Shown in pieces: positions 1 through 9,586 of a stretch of 64,000 bases of DNA. A program made the position numbers and the translations under genes. A model generated the notes under the pieces. The model was not told the origin of the DNA and did no database searches. It was given only the letters and a program-made list of their open reading frames with translations. Location: the NCBI GenBank assembly GCA_033398695.1, contig CM065801.1, forward strand, positions 1,612,001-1,676,000, in the 5' to 3' direction. Position 1 is the first letter of the stretch. Each line of letters opens with the position of its first letter. The DNA comes from Orobanche coerulescens (Eukaryota; Streptophyta; Magnoliopsida; Lamiales; Orobanchaceae).

Positions 1-811
1 AAGAAGTAGGTATAGAAATTGGCGAGCAAGGTCATAGTCTACAAAGACTAAGTCTTTCTACTGATTTCGATTTTATCTAGACGATCGAAAATTGATTGAG
101 TTGTAAAAACTAAAATTATTCAAAAATTAAAATAAAGATGAATTAACCAAGAGAAATCACAAGAAAATAACCCAAGTTTAATGAAGATATTCCAAGACGA
201 ATTGGTAGGTTTAAGTAAATAAATTTTGCTTGAAGTTTTACTTATCTTCCCTATAAAGATGATCACAATAATTTTTATGGCCTCTCTCGAAGTCGCATAA
301 ACGTGTTGACTAAATCACATAAATTAGCATCTACCTTTAACCGATGTAATTCAACTCCAGAAATACACAAGATCAAACATCCTCACAAACAACTATTGAT
401 TTCTCAATTTAATAGTTAGTTTGTCAAGTATCAAAAACCTAATATTGAGCTCATCTCTTGAATTAGGAACAATATTGCCTAACATGTATAATCATAGGCG
501 ACATGAGAAATATGAATTAAACACAAGATACGCAAATAAGGAATCTACGCAAAAATATTCGATTAAATAAAATCTATAAGAACCATCACAATTAATCTAA
601 TTCCATGCCTCGGAGTCTAAGAGTTTAGCCGGACATGGTTATGGAAAAATACATACATATAATCCGTCTTCATGTACAAGAAAATAAAAAAAAAGGAAAA
701 GAAAAGATAAAACTCGGAGTTTAAAGAATATCTCGATCCGTTGTGGCTCCTTGTGTATTTTGATTATTGCCCTTTGGGACTCCTTGAACTCTTTCTTGCT
801 CCCTCTCTAGG
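1..811. other. Unassigned AT-rich repeat-like DNA, left side of an interrupted locus
   Basis: No credible coding region is visible in either strand. The sequence is AT-rich and continues directly at 9088 once the inserted LTR element and one copy of its 5-bp target duplication are removed. The right side has a TATA-like TATTTATA near 9121 followed by a run rich in GTGTC and ACACGG words, a look common in plant LTRs. My best inference is an older, decayed LTR element, but no LTR ends, primer-binding site or coding domain could be recognised. Confidence 0.35.
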
Positions 812-1287
812 TCAATTGTAATACCCGTAATTTCGATTTCTGGTAATTTCTTTTTTTTTTTGGCGGAAGTCCATTTTGACGACCCGCTCATGACCGTTTC
901 GTCATTTGAGAATGATTAATTCTACACTTTTTGTCATTCGAGTTCGTTTCGGTGTCGTTCTGTTGAATTCCGTGTTCTTTAGCGACTTTTCCACGTATGA
1001 GTTCGACTTTGTTAGATCGCCATTAATTTTTGGAAACTCCAAAAATTCTGAGTCTTTGCAATATTATAAATCATCGAGTTAGCTTTCCAATGGTTCAAAC
1101 GATGAGTCAATCGGAGTCCGGATGAGGGAGTTATGGTCGAAATAGCTAAGTCACTCTCATTCCCAGTTTTTGGCCGAGCATTCTGTACCTTGTGCCGCGG
1201 CACATGCCGGCAGGGCCGCGACACACTGCCGAGTCACTGCCGGCAGATTTGGCCCTGTGCCGCGGCACCGCGGCACACTGTGCAGCC

Positions 1288-1294
1288 TATTTAA
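1288..1294 (+). promoter_or_regulatory. TATA-like box in the LARD #1 5' LTR
   Basis: TATTTAA lies directly downstream of the GC-rich palindromic island and about 470 bp into the LTR, a plausible U3 promoter position. The matching box in the 3' LTR is at 6765-6771 although the sequence just upstream differs, which supports selection on it. A transcription start was not mapped. Confidence 0.4.
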
Positions 1295-2384
1295 GGCCCT
1301 GCAGACGGGTTTTTGGCCATTTTTCTCCTTCTTCTCCTTCTCTTCCGCGGCTGAGGGTGTTCATATCATGGAGCCATGTTGTTTAACAACAAATTCACGA
1401 AGTTCTTGAGTTCATAACATCAATCAATCATCCTATATCGTCCTTTGATCCAGCGAATCAAGGTAATCTTTCTTAGAACCCTAGTTTCTTGAATTTTTGG
1501 GGGGTTTGCGTTTTTGTCCGATTCGTTCCGTATTATTGATTAATTCATGATGGGTATGATTAATCTTGGTAGTATTCTTGTGTTTAACATCATTTAATCC
1601 ATTGTTCTTCATCGAATCGAAGTATATTTCTTGATTTCCTTCAAATTGACTTTTTGGGGGGTTTTTGTTTGTTTTGTCCGATTTAACCGTAATAACTTAG
1701 ATTTGTGATGGATTGATGATTATTAAGTTGTATTATATAGAATCCCTTGTTATTCCATGGTTGGATCGTATCGATTCGTTGTTTTGGTCGAGTTCTTGAC
1801 TGACGCCTTGAAGGTGTCCGGTAAAATGTCATAGATGGGTTTTCGGGCGTTCTACGATTATTCTTCCTCGTATGATCGATGATTTATTGATTATATGTTG
1901 TTAGGGTCGAGTTTATTGTGAAGAAACCAAGTTGAACCCTTCCGTTCGTTGTCGTCTTCCTTTTCGAAAGAATCGGGCGTTTCGAAGCTTTCCGGTTGAG
2001 CCGTGTTCCTCGGGATACTTGCGTGCCGATTTCGAGGCAAGTACCTTGTCCATACAATTCTTGTTTTGTGGATATGATAATTAGTGATCGTCTAAATGTG
2101 GTTGTTTGGTCGTTTAAATTGAACTTTCAAAAGATTTGGTTAGCCTTGTTAAAGGCCCTCTTTCAAAACCGTGTGTGTTTTGTGATTGGTGTGTTTCGTG
2201 AACGAGTATGTGAATCTTATGGATATGTTTGGTGTTGATGTTGCGCTTGATAATGCATGTGTGCATATATTACCTCTTTTCGGTGCGTTATGGTTTGACG
2301 TGGTGTTTTGCTAAGTGTTTGATGCTTCTTGGTGAATTGTTTGGATATCCTTGATATGTTACTTGTGCTTGATTATTTCGCGGC

Positions 2385-2770
2385 CAGCTCGGGAGGGTCC
2401 GACGGGGCCTCGAGTGGGATTCGTGGCTTCGTCCCGGTCCTAGGCGATGCGAGTACTGTGTTTTGTGAATGTGTTTGCTCACCTCGGGAGGGTTCGACGG
2501 GACCACGGAGGGATTCCAATGGCTTCGACCTGGATTCACGAGTGAAACTTCACCGCTACGTGTGTATATTTTGTGATTGTATTTCGATCACCTCGGGAGG
2601 GTCCGATGGGATCACGGAGGGAGTCCAATAGTATAGCCCTGGATTCACGAGTGCAGTTGCTTATGTTTTGTGAATGTGTTTGCTCACCTCGGGAGGGTTC
2701 GACGGGACCACGGAGGGAATTCCAATGGCTTCGACCTGGATTCACGAGTGAAACTTCACGGGTGCGTGTG
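2385..2770 (+). repeat. Tandem repeats of about 100 bp inside the LARD #1 LTR
   Basis: Four degenerate copies share the core CTCGGGAGGGTYCGACGGG followed by a CACGG or CTCGAG variant and a conserved GGATTC-type tail. The equivalent array in the 3' LTR (7856-8350) has one extra copy of the first unit (about 7928-8008), which accounts for most of the 74-bp length difference between the two LTRs. Confidence 0.8.
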
Positions 2771-3522
2771 TATTTTATATCCGTAGAGGACGCATGACGT
2801 GGGTTTTAACCTTGTGTATTATGGTTGGTTTTATTTGTGAAAACCAAAACCTTTGGGCTGTGACCCTGTTGATTTTTTTGGAAAGAGAAAGATTCGGAAA
2901 TCCTAAATTGTTTTCTATTAAAACTCTCGATGGCATTTTAAACTGTTTTATAAATTGTTTTCCCTTGATTTGTGACCTTTCGGTTTTAGAATGTTTTACC
3001 AAACTCTTGCCTCGGGAAGTACTTTTCGTCACGTTTGGATTTTTGAGGATTCCTGGTTATTGTTATTTGTGGAATGTGAATTGTATGGCTCGTATTTGCA
3101 CTTTGTTCTTGCACTAGCAAAAGAGTGGAGTTTTGCTAACCCCCGAGTATTCGGGGGGTGGATGTCTGTTTTTGCATTCAGGTTTGGGAGCATAACACTG
3201 GGTCGGCACGAAGGATGATGAAAGATGAACGATACTAATCACACGAGGATCCGTATGAGGCCATTGGTTTAGTTATAGTTTATTTTCCGCTGCAGTATTC
3301 TTTTCCCCGTTGTACGGGAGTTTATTGTATTTTGACCCCTGCGTGGGTATGTGTTGGAATTGAGTTGTATGTTATTATTGAAAGACCAAATCGGTCTACT
3401 GAGTCATTTTAGCCGTAAAGGCGATGTTTAGATGTTTGATTTTAGTTATCAGCCTGGTAGATCCTCGAGGAAAGGTTCTACGGCGTGTAATATCCCTGAG
3501 CGGATTGGGGGTGTTACATAAA

Positions 3523-3534
3523 TAGTATCGGAGC
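3523..3534 (+). other. Primer-binding site, LARD #1
   Basis: TAGTATCGGAGC starts 4 bp after the 5' LTR and matches the plant initiator-Met tRNA complement (TGGTATCAGAGC) at 10 of 12 positions. Related sites follow the 5' LTRs at 40775-40785 (LARD #2) and 32827-32837 (inner Gypsy). Confidence 0.75.
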
Positions 3535-5058
3535 TTAGGTTGAGGAAACCTAGGATGTCGGGTCAAGTCGTGTTGTTTGAGTCTTGTTTCGTCGGATTTT
3601 ATCCGACTGAGTCGTGTCGCGACGCGTCGTCTGAGTTTGTTGGTCGTGATTAGTATCGTGGGCGATCATCATCTTCGTGCGACTTGTGGATGTAAGTCTC
3701 CCTTCTTTGTGTTGTGCCTCGTGTGACACGAGCTATTTTTTTATGATTAATTGTTAAGTGACGGAATCCTCTTATGAATTTTGATTTCTTGATACGTGAC
3801 TATTTGACTCTCATATTTCGTTCATGTGAGGAGTAGTGCTGCTGGATTGTGCATGTTGAATTGTATTTCTTTTATCCACTGTGTGAGTTTTTTTTTCAAA
3901 AGGGCTTTCGGCTTTATGCCAACTGAGTTTGATTTCGAAAACCGATTCCCTTAACCGAGTTTTTGGCATTATGGTCTTGATCATTTTGGCGAAATTCTTA
4001 TGACGGTAATGGATTTTGTGAGTTTTTGAAATTTTACCGTCATCGGCTTTTTTGGCGTTTTTGTAAATGGTTTTTATCCTGGTGGGTTCCGGCGCGGGAC
4101 CCACAGCGCTATAATGTTCCGTGTATTTACCTGAAATTTTTGGGCATTCTAGCCCATTGAATTATCCTTGAAAAACTTGAGTATCTTAGAAAATAAATTT
4201 CGAGACGTACTTTTAAAAATGAATTATTTTCTCGCGGTACTTTCAAGGTGCCTTCTAGTGCCGCAATATGTTTCAAAATTATTCCAATTAAGGACCAAAA
4301 TATTTTGAGATATTTTCAATTATTTTTAGAAATGCAGTTGCTTAGACCCAAGTGTCGAATATTCTGAAAGTTTTTCACTAAGAGAAGGTGTCCTCATTTG
4401 TGTTCAAATACAAGATGATTTTCAAAGTCTCGATAACAATGTTTGCACTACTTTTTGTAAAGTGATACTCAAGATCAACTGGTGTTTCCAAACTATTTTC
4501 AAAAGGTAGTTTTCATTTTTAAAACCTATCATTCCTGCTTGCGGACCGGAAATGCATGTATGGTTTTCGAACTTTCGTTACGGTGTTAACCCCGAATTGT
4601 GATTGAATTGGTGGCGTGAGCGTCGAGTCGTTCGCCACGCATATGTTTTGTTAGCCCTTTGTGGGAGGTGTGATGACGATCTTTAATGTTGCCACTTCGT
4701 GGTGGCTTGCGTGTTATCACACCTGTGTGAGCTGTTAAAGCTTGGGTTTGTACGTTTGTGTACATGTGTGATTGTTTCATGATGTTTGTAATTATGTGCT
4801 GGTTATTGTTCGGACCGTTGAGGTCGCCGAACGATACCGTCGTTGCTGTAGTGTTTGTGTGTGTATTACTTTACGATGGCAATCGTTGTATACGGTATGT
4901 GTTATGATTCTTCGTTGTGCTGATTTGGCATCTCCGCTATGTTGTTTTGCGACGTTATGCCCCATTGTATCTAGCATTTGTATTTTCGGTATGCCGAGTC
5001 GAGACGTTTCAACCGTGATGTGCCGGGGCATGCACGTGTAAAATGTCCTTCTCGTCAG

Positions 5059-5110
5059 TAACGCGTTTCAAGTGCGGACTCGAGGGACACCGAATTCAGT
5101 TTTGCGAATT
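5059..5110 (+). pseudogene. Possible relic of a gag CCHC zinc knuckle in LARD #1
   Basis: Translation of this stretch gives RFKCGLEGHRIQFC, which fits the retroviral-type knuckle C-X2-C-X4-H-X4-C except that the first Cys is Arg (a TGT to CGT change). The equivalent region of LARD #2 (about 42331-42375) reads HFECRLEGHRFAC, again lacking the first Cys. Nothing else of gag can be followed on either side. The inference is that the internal region derives from a coding Gypsy element. The motif is short, so chance cannot be excluded. Confidence 0.35.
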
Positions 5111-5226
5111 GGCTACCGAGACTTTTGGAGTTCGCGCTTCAGCACAGTCATCGGAATCGTCTTTGAGAGGCCTTTGAAGGATGTTTCTGTCAGTTGCTTG
5201 TTGTGTTGTCACCTTGATTTCGTGTT

Positions 5227-5275
5227 GTGAGTTTCGGGAACGACACTTCTTTTAGAAGGGGTCGAATATAATACC
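5227..5275 (+). repeat. Internal relic of a PPT/LTR-start junction in LARD #1
   Basis: The segment contains a TTCGGGAACGA...CTTCTTTT box, a purine tract and then TATAATACCCGTA, which closely parallels the true junction about 1 kb downstream (6270-6320: TTCGGGACGAA, purine tract, TGTAATACCCGTA). LARD #2 has the same relic at about 42496-42545. It looks like the 3' end of an ancestral element buried inside the interior. Confidence 0.55.
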
Positions 5276-6293
5276 CGTATTATTTTTGGCTTCTGCATTT
5301 CCTCTTTCTCAGGTCTATCGACTCGCTCGTGTTCGTTGATACTTTCTAAACTTGTTCTGTATTTCAATTTCATCGTTCGAACGAGTTGTAATCTTGTTTT
5401 GGGTCGATCTGGTATCGCTGTAACTTTTCCGAGTTCGGTTCGATTCTTGTGAACCTTGTTCGGAAGTAACATCTTTTGGTTCTACTAGTTCTTTTATTCG
5501 AAGTGGATCGGATTTGGAACGTCTGTATTTTCGACTCTGTCGACTCGTTTATGTTCGTTAACATTTTTTGAGCTTGTCATGCCCCTTGCTTTTGTTGATC
5601 GAACGAGTGTGGTATTGTTTTAGAATAACTCATTTGCCGTTGTGACTTTTCAATTGTTATTCCCTTTCCTGTGGATCTTATGTGAGTGCGCATCTTGTTG
5701 TTTTCACCGGATCATGTTTTGTCTCGAGTCGAGATGCGAACCTCGGAGTTTTCGGTTGAACCTTATTGTTCTTCGTGATCCGAACATGATTATTCGATTT
5801 TTGTTGTCTCGATCATTGTGGTTCGATCATTGATTGTTCGGTTTTTGTTGATCTCGTTTCGTGATTGTTGAACGTTCAGACTCCTTCGTAATTCCCTTAA
5901 GTTCGGGAAATTAGTCTCGTTTTCTATCTTCCAACCCTTGGGCGGTGGAATTCCGTATTTGTTCAGCGATTGGCTCGCGTGTTGATTGATGTACCGTTAG
6001 GTTGGTCGATCGTGTTGATTTTCGTTCGTTGTGTTTTGTGATTGTTCGATAATCGACTTGATTGTATTATCCGTTTGATGACGCTTGTCATTTGTTGGTT
6101 TTATTATATTCCTAACGACGACGTCGTGTTGGTCGTCGTGGAGCGTGTTTTCACGCCGTATGTCTCTTTGCGTTTCTTACAGCGTTTCGCCGTCGGGCGC
6201 GAGTTTTCGGTTTTTGTGTATCTCGTCGCGTTTTCCTGGCAGGGGATATTGCTTCTCCCTACTTATTTTAAGTTTCGGGACGAAACTTCTTTT

Positions 6294-6306
6294 AAGGAGG
6301 GTAGAA
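6294..6306 (+). other. Polypurine tract, LARD #1
   Basis: AAGGAGGGTAGAA lies immediately upstream of the 3' LTR start at 6307. It follows a TTCGGGACGAA box typical of the 3' end of plant Gypsy pol genes. LARD #2 has an identical tract at 43560-43572. Confidence 0.8.
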
Positions 6307-9082
6307 TGTAATACCCGTAATTTCGATTTCTGGTAATTTCTTTTTTTTTGGTGGAAGTCCGTTTTGACGACCCGCTCATGACCGTTTCGTCATTCTGAGA
6401 ATGATTAATTCTACACTTTTTGTCACCCGAGTTCGTTTCGGTGTCGTTCTGTTGAATTTCGTGTTCTTTAGCGACTTTTCCACGTATGAGTTCGACTTTG
6501 TTAGATCGCCATTAATTTTTGGAAACTCCAAAAATTCTGAATATTTGCAATATTATAAATAATCGAGTTAGCTTTCCAATGGTTTAAACAGTGAGTCAAT
6601 CGGAGTCCGGACGAGAGAGTTATGGTCGAAATAGCTAAGTCACTCTCATTCCCAGTTTTTGGCCGAGCACTCTGTACCTTGTGCCGCGACACATGCCGGC
6701 AGGGCCGCGGCACACTGCCGAGTCACTGCCGGCAGATTTGGCCTCGCGCTGCACACCTGGCACTTATTTAAGGCCCTGCAGACGGGTTTTTGGCCATTTT
6801 TATCCTTCTTCTCCTTCTCTTCCGCGGCTGGGGGTGTTCTTATCATGGAGCCATGTTGTTTAACAACAAATCCACGAAGTTCTTGAGTTCATAACATCAA
6901 TCAATCATCCTATATCGTCCTTTGATCCAGCGAATCAAGGTAATCTTTCTTAGAACTCTAGTTTCTTGAATTTTTGGGGTTTTTGCGTTTTTGTCCGATT
7001 CGTTCCGTATTATTGATTAATTCATGATGGGTATAATTAATCTTGGTAGTATTCTTGTGTTTAACATCATTTAATCCATTGTTCTTCGTCGAATCGAAGT
7101 ATATTTCTTGATTTCCTTCAAATTGACTTTTTGGGGGGTTTTGTTCGTTTTGTCCGATTTAACCGTAATAACTTAGATTTGTGATGGATTGATGATTATT
7201 AAGTTGTATTATATCGAATCCTTTATTATTCCATGGTTGGATCGTATCGATTCGTTGTTTTGGTCGAGTTCTTGACCGACGCCTTGAAGGTATCCGGTAA
7301 AATGTCATAGAGGGGTTTTCGGGCGTTCTACGATTATTCTTCCTCGTATGATCGATGATTTATTGATTATATGTTGTTAGGGTCGAGTTTCTTGCGAAGA
7401 AACCAAGTTGAACCCTTCCGTTCGTTGTCGTCTTCCTTTTCGAAAGCATCGGGCGTTTCGAAGCTTTCCGGTTGAGCCGTGTTCGTCGGGATACTTGCGT
7501 GCCGATTTCGAAGCAAGTACCTTGTCCATACAATTCTTGTTTTGTGGATATGATAATTAGTGATCGTCTAAATGTGGTTGTTTGGTCGTTTAAATTGAAC
7601 TTTCAAAAGATTTGGTTAGCCTTGTTAAAGGCCCTCTTTCAAAATCGTGTGTGTTTTGTGATTGGTGTGTTTCGTGAACGAGTATGTGAATCTTATGGAT
7701 ATGTTTGGTGTTGATGTTGCGCTTGATAATGCGTGTGTGCATATATTACCTCTTTTCGGTGCGTTATGGTTTTACGTGGTGTTTTGCTAAGTGTTTGATG
7801 CTTCTTGGTGAATTGTTTGGATATTCTTGATATGTTACTTGTGCTTGATTATTTCGCGGCCAGCTCGGGAGGGTCCGACGGGGCCTCGAGTGGGATTCGT
7901 GGCTTCGTCCCGGTCCTAGGTGACGTGTGGTGCTTGAGTATTTCGCTAGCCAGCTCGGGAGGGTCCGACGGGGCCTCGAGTGGGATTTGTGGCTTTGTCC
8001 CGGTCCTAGGCGATGCGAGTACTGTGTTTTGTGAATGTGTTTGCTCACCTCGGGAGGGTTCGACGGGACCACGGAGGGAATTCCAATGGCTTCGACCTGG
8101 ATTCACCAGTGAAACTTCACCGCTACGTGTGTATATTTTGTGATTGTATTTCGATCACCTCGGGAGGGTCCGATGTGATCACGGAGGGAGTCCAATGGTA
8201 TAGCCCTGGATTCACGAGTGCAGTTGCTTATGTTTTGTGAATGTGTTTGCTCACCTCGGGAGGGTTCGACGGGACCACGGAGGGAATTCCAATGGCTTCG
8301 ACCTGGATTCACGAGTGAAACTTCACGGGTGCGTGTGTATTTTATATCCGCCGAGGACGCATGACGTGGGTTTTAACCTTGTGTATTATGGTTGGTTTTA
8401 TTTGTGAAAACCAAAACCTTTGGGTTGTGACCCTGTTGATTTTTTTGGAAAGAGAAGGATTCGGAAATCCTAAATTGTTTTCTATTAAAACTCTCGATGG
8501 CATTTTAAACTGTTTTATAAATTATTTTCCCTTGATTTGTGACCTTTCGGTTTTAGAATGTTTTACCAAACTCTTGCCTCGGGAAGTACTTTTCGTCACG
8601 TTTGGATTTTTGAGGATTCCTGGTTATTGTTATTCATGGAATGTGAATTGTATGGCTCGTATTTGCACTTTGTTCTTGCACTAGCAAAAGAGTGGAGTTT
8701 TGCTAACCCCCGAGTATTCGGGGGGTGGATGTCTGTTTTTGCATTCAGGTTTGGGAGCATAACACTGGGTCGGCACGAAGGATGATGAAAGATGAACGAT
8801 ACTAATCACACGAGGATCCGTATGAGGCCATTGGTTTAGTTATAGTTTATTTTCCGCTGCAGTATTCTTTTCCCCGTTGTACGGGAGTTTATTGTATTTT
8901 GACCCTGCGTGGGTATGTGTTGGAATTGAGTTGTATGTTATTATTGAAAGACCAAATCGGTCTACTGAGTCATTTTAGCCGTAAAGGCGATGTTTAGATG
9001 TTTGATTTTAGTTATCAGCCTGGTAGATCCTCGAGGAAAGGTTCTACGGCGTGTAATATCCCTGAGCGGATTGGGGGTGACA
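6307..9082 (+). repeat. LARD #1, 3' LTR
   Basis: 2776-bp partner of the LTR at 817-3518, nearly identical along most of its length. The GC-rich island (6678-6763) and the tandem-repeat array (7856-8350) are the divergent parts. The last bases read GGTGACA rather than GTGTTACA, a small terminal difference. TATTTAA is at 6765-6771 and the hairpin at 8707-8724. Confidence 0.92.
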
Positions 9083-9087
9083 TCAAT

Positions 9088-9586
9088 AAGGTGAGAATTA
9101 TGATTTTTACACCTCAATGGTGTATTTATAGCCTCCCAAAGTCCCAAGACCTAAATCCCGTAAAATGCCATAGCCGTGTCAAAACAAGACATGATCGTGT
9201 CGAGAACATGAGACGGCCAGACAAACGATCGTCGATGATTCGGACACGACCTTTTCAGATCTTGACACGGCCGTTTCAGTTACCGTGTCTGACCTGTTCG
9301 GATCATTCATATTTTTCGCTTGTTTCTCATGCTCGTGCATCTTTAGTATTTGGAGTCGGGACATCTCACTTGGTGAATGATAGCCCTAAAATACTTTAAT
9401 ATAGCCCTGAAATCATATAAAATACCAAAATATGATCGAGCCCAATAAAATCACAACAATAATGCAATTCTATAGACCCATGGAAGAAAAGAAATAAGTT
9501 AATGATAGATAACAAACAGAATAATCAAACAAATAAATTACTAACTATGATGACCGCTTCATTTCAAAAACGTCTTCACCTCTCAA
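9088..9586. other. Right side of the interrupted old repeat and PPR upstream region
   Basis: Continuation of the sequence at 1-811. It holds a TATA-like TATTTATA near 9121 and several GTGTCG/ACACGG words (9172-9290), then AT-rich DNA up to the PPR start codon. No gene is seen. The PPR promoter presumably lies in the last few hundred bases, but I cannot point to a specific element. Confidence 0.35.

Larger units (their letters stand above)
817..3518 (+). repeat. LARD #1, 5' LTR
   Basis: 2702-bp LTR starting TGTAATACCC and ending GTGTTACA, so its ends are inverted (TGTAAYACCC). Landmarks in order are a roughly 150-bp block shared with other LTRs here (999-1150), a GC-rich island of CCGCGG-containing palindromes (1187-1287), a TATA-like TATTTAA (1288-1294), tandem repeats of about 100 bp (2385-2770), and a CCCCCGA/TCGGGGG hairpin (3140-3157). 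It differs from the 3' LTR mainly by lacking one tandem-repeat copy. Confidence 0.92.
817..9082 (+). mobile_element. LARD #1: complete non-coding LTR retrotransposon with 2.7-kb LTRs
   Basis: A full-length element is bounded by two long direct repeats (817-3518 and 6307-9082) and flanked by the identical 5-bp target duplication TCAAT (812-816 and 9083-9087). The left LTR ends TGTAATACCC...GTGTTACA. A primer-binding site similar to the initiator-Met tRNA complement follows the left LTR, and a purine tract (6294-6306) precedes the right LTR. The 2.8-kb internal region has no gag or pol reading frame, only a possible relic of a gag zinc knuckle near 5059-5110. Long LTRs around a non-coding interior fit the LARD class (large retrotransposon derivatives), which are mobilised by enzymes of other elements. 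It is the same family as LARD #2 (28897-46154). Strand is given by PBS and PPT order. Confidence 0.93.

Noticed and set aside
2329..2631. 100-codon frame in the LTR (and its counterpart at 7805-8143)
   Set aside because: Open only because the LTR tandem repeat keeps frame; no gag or pol similarity and not conserved in LARD #2.
9088..9300. A third LTR family with GTGTCG motifs, possibly the target of LARD #1
   Set aside because: Suggestive composition and a TATA-like box, but no LTR ends or partner repeat could be found, so it is listed only as unassigned.
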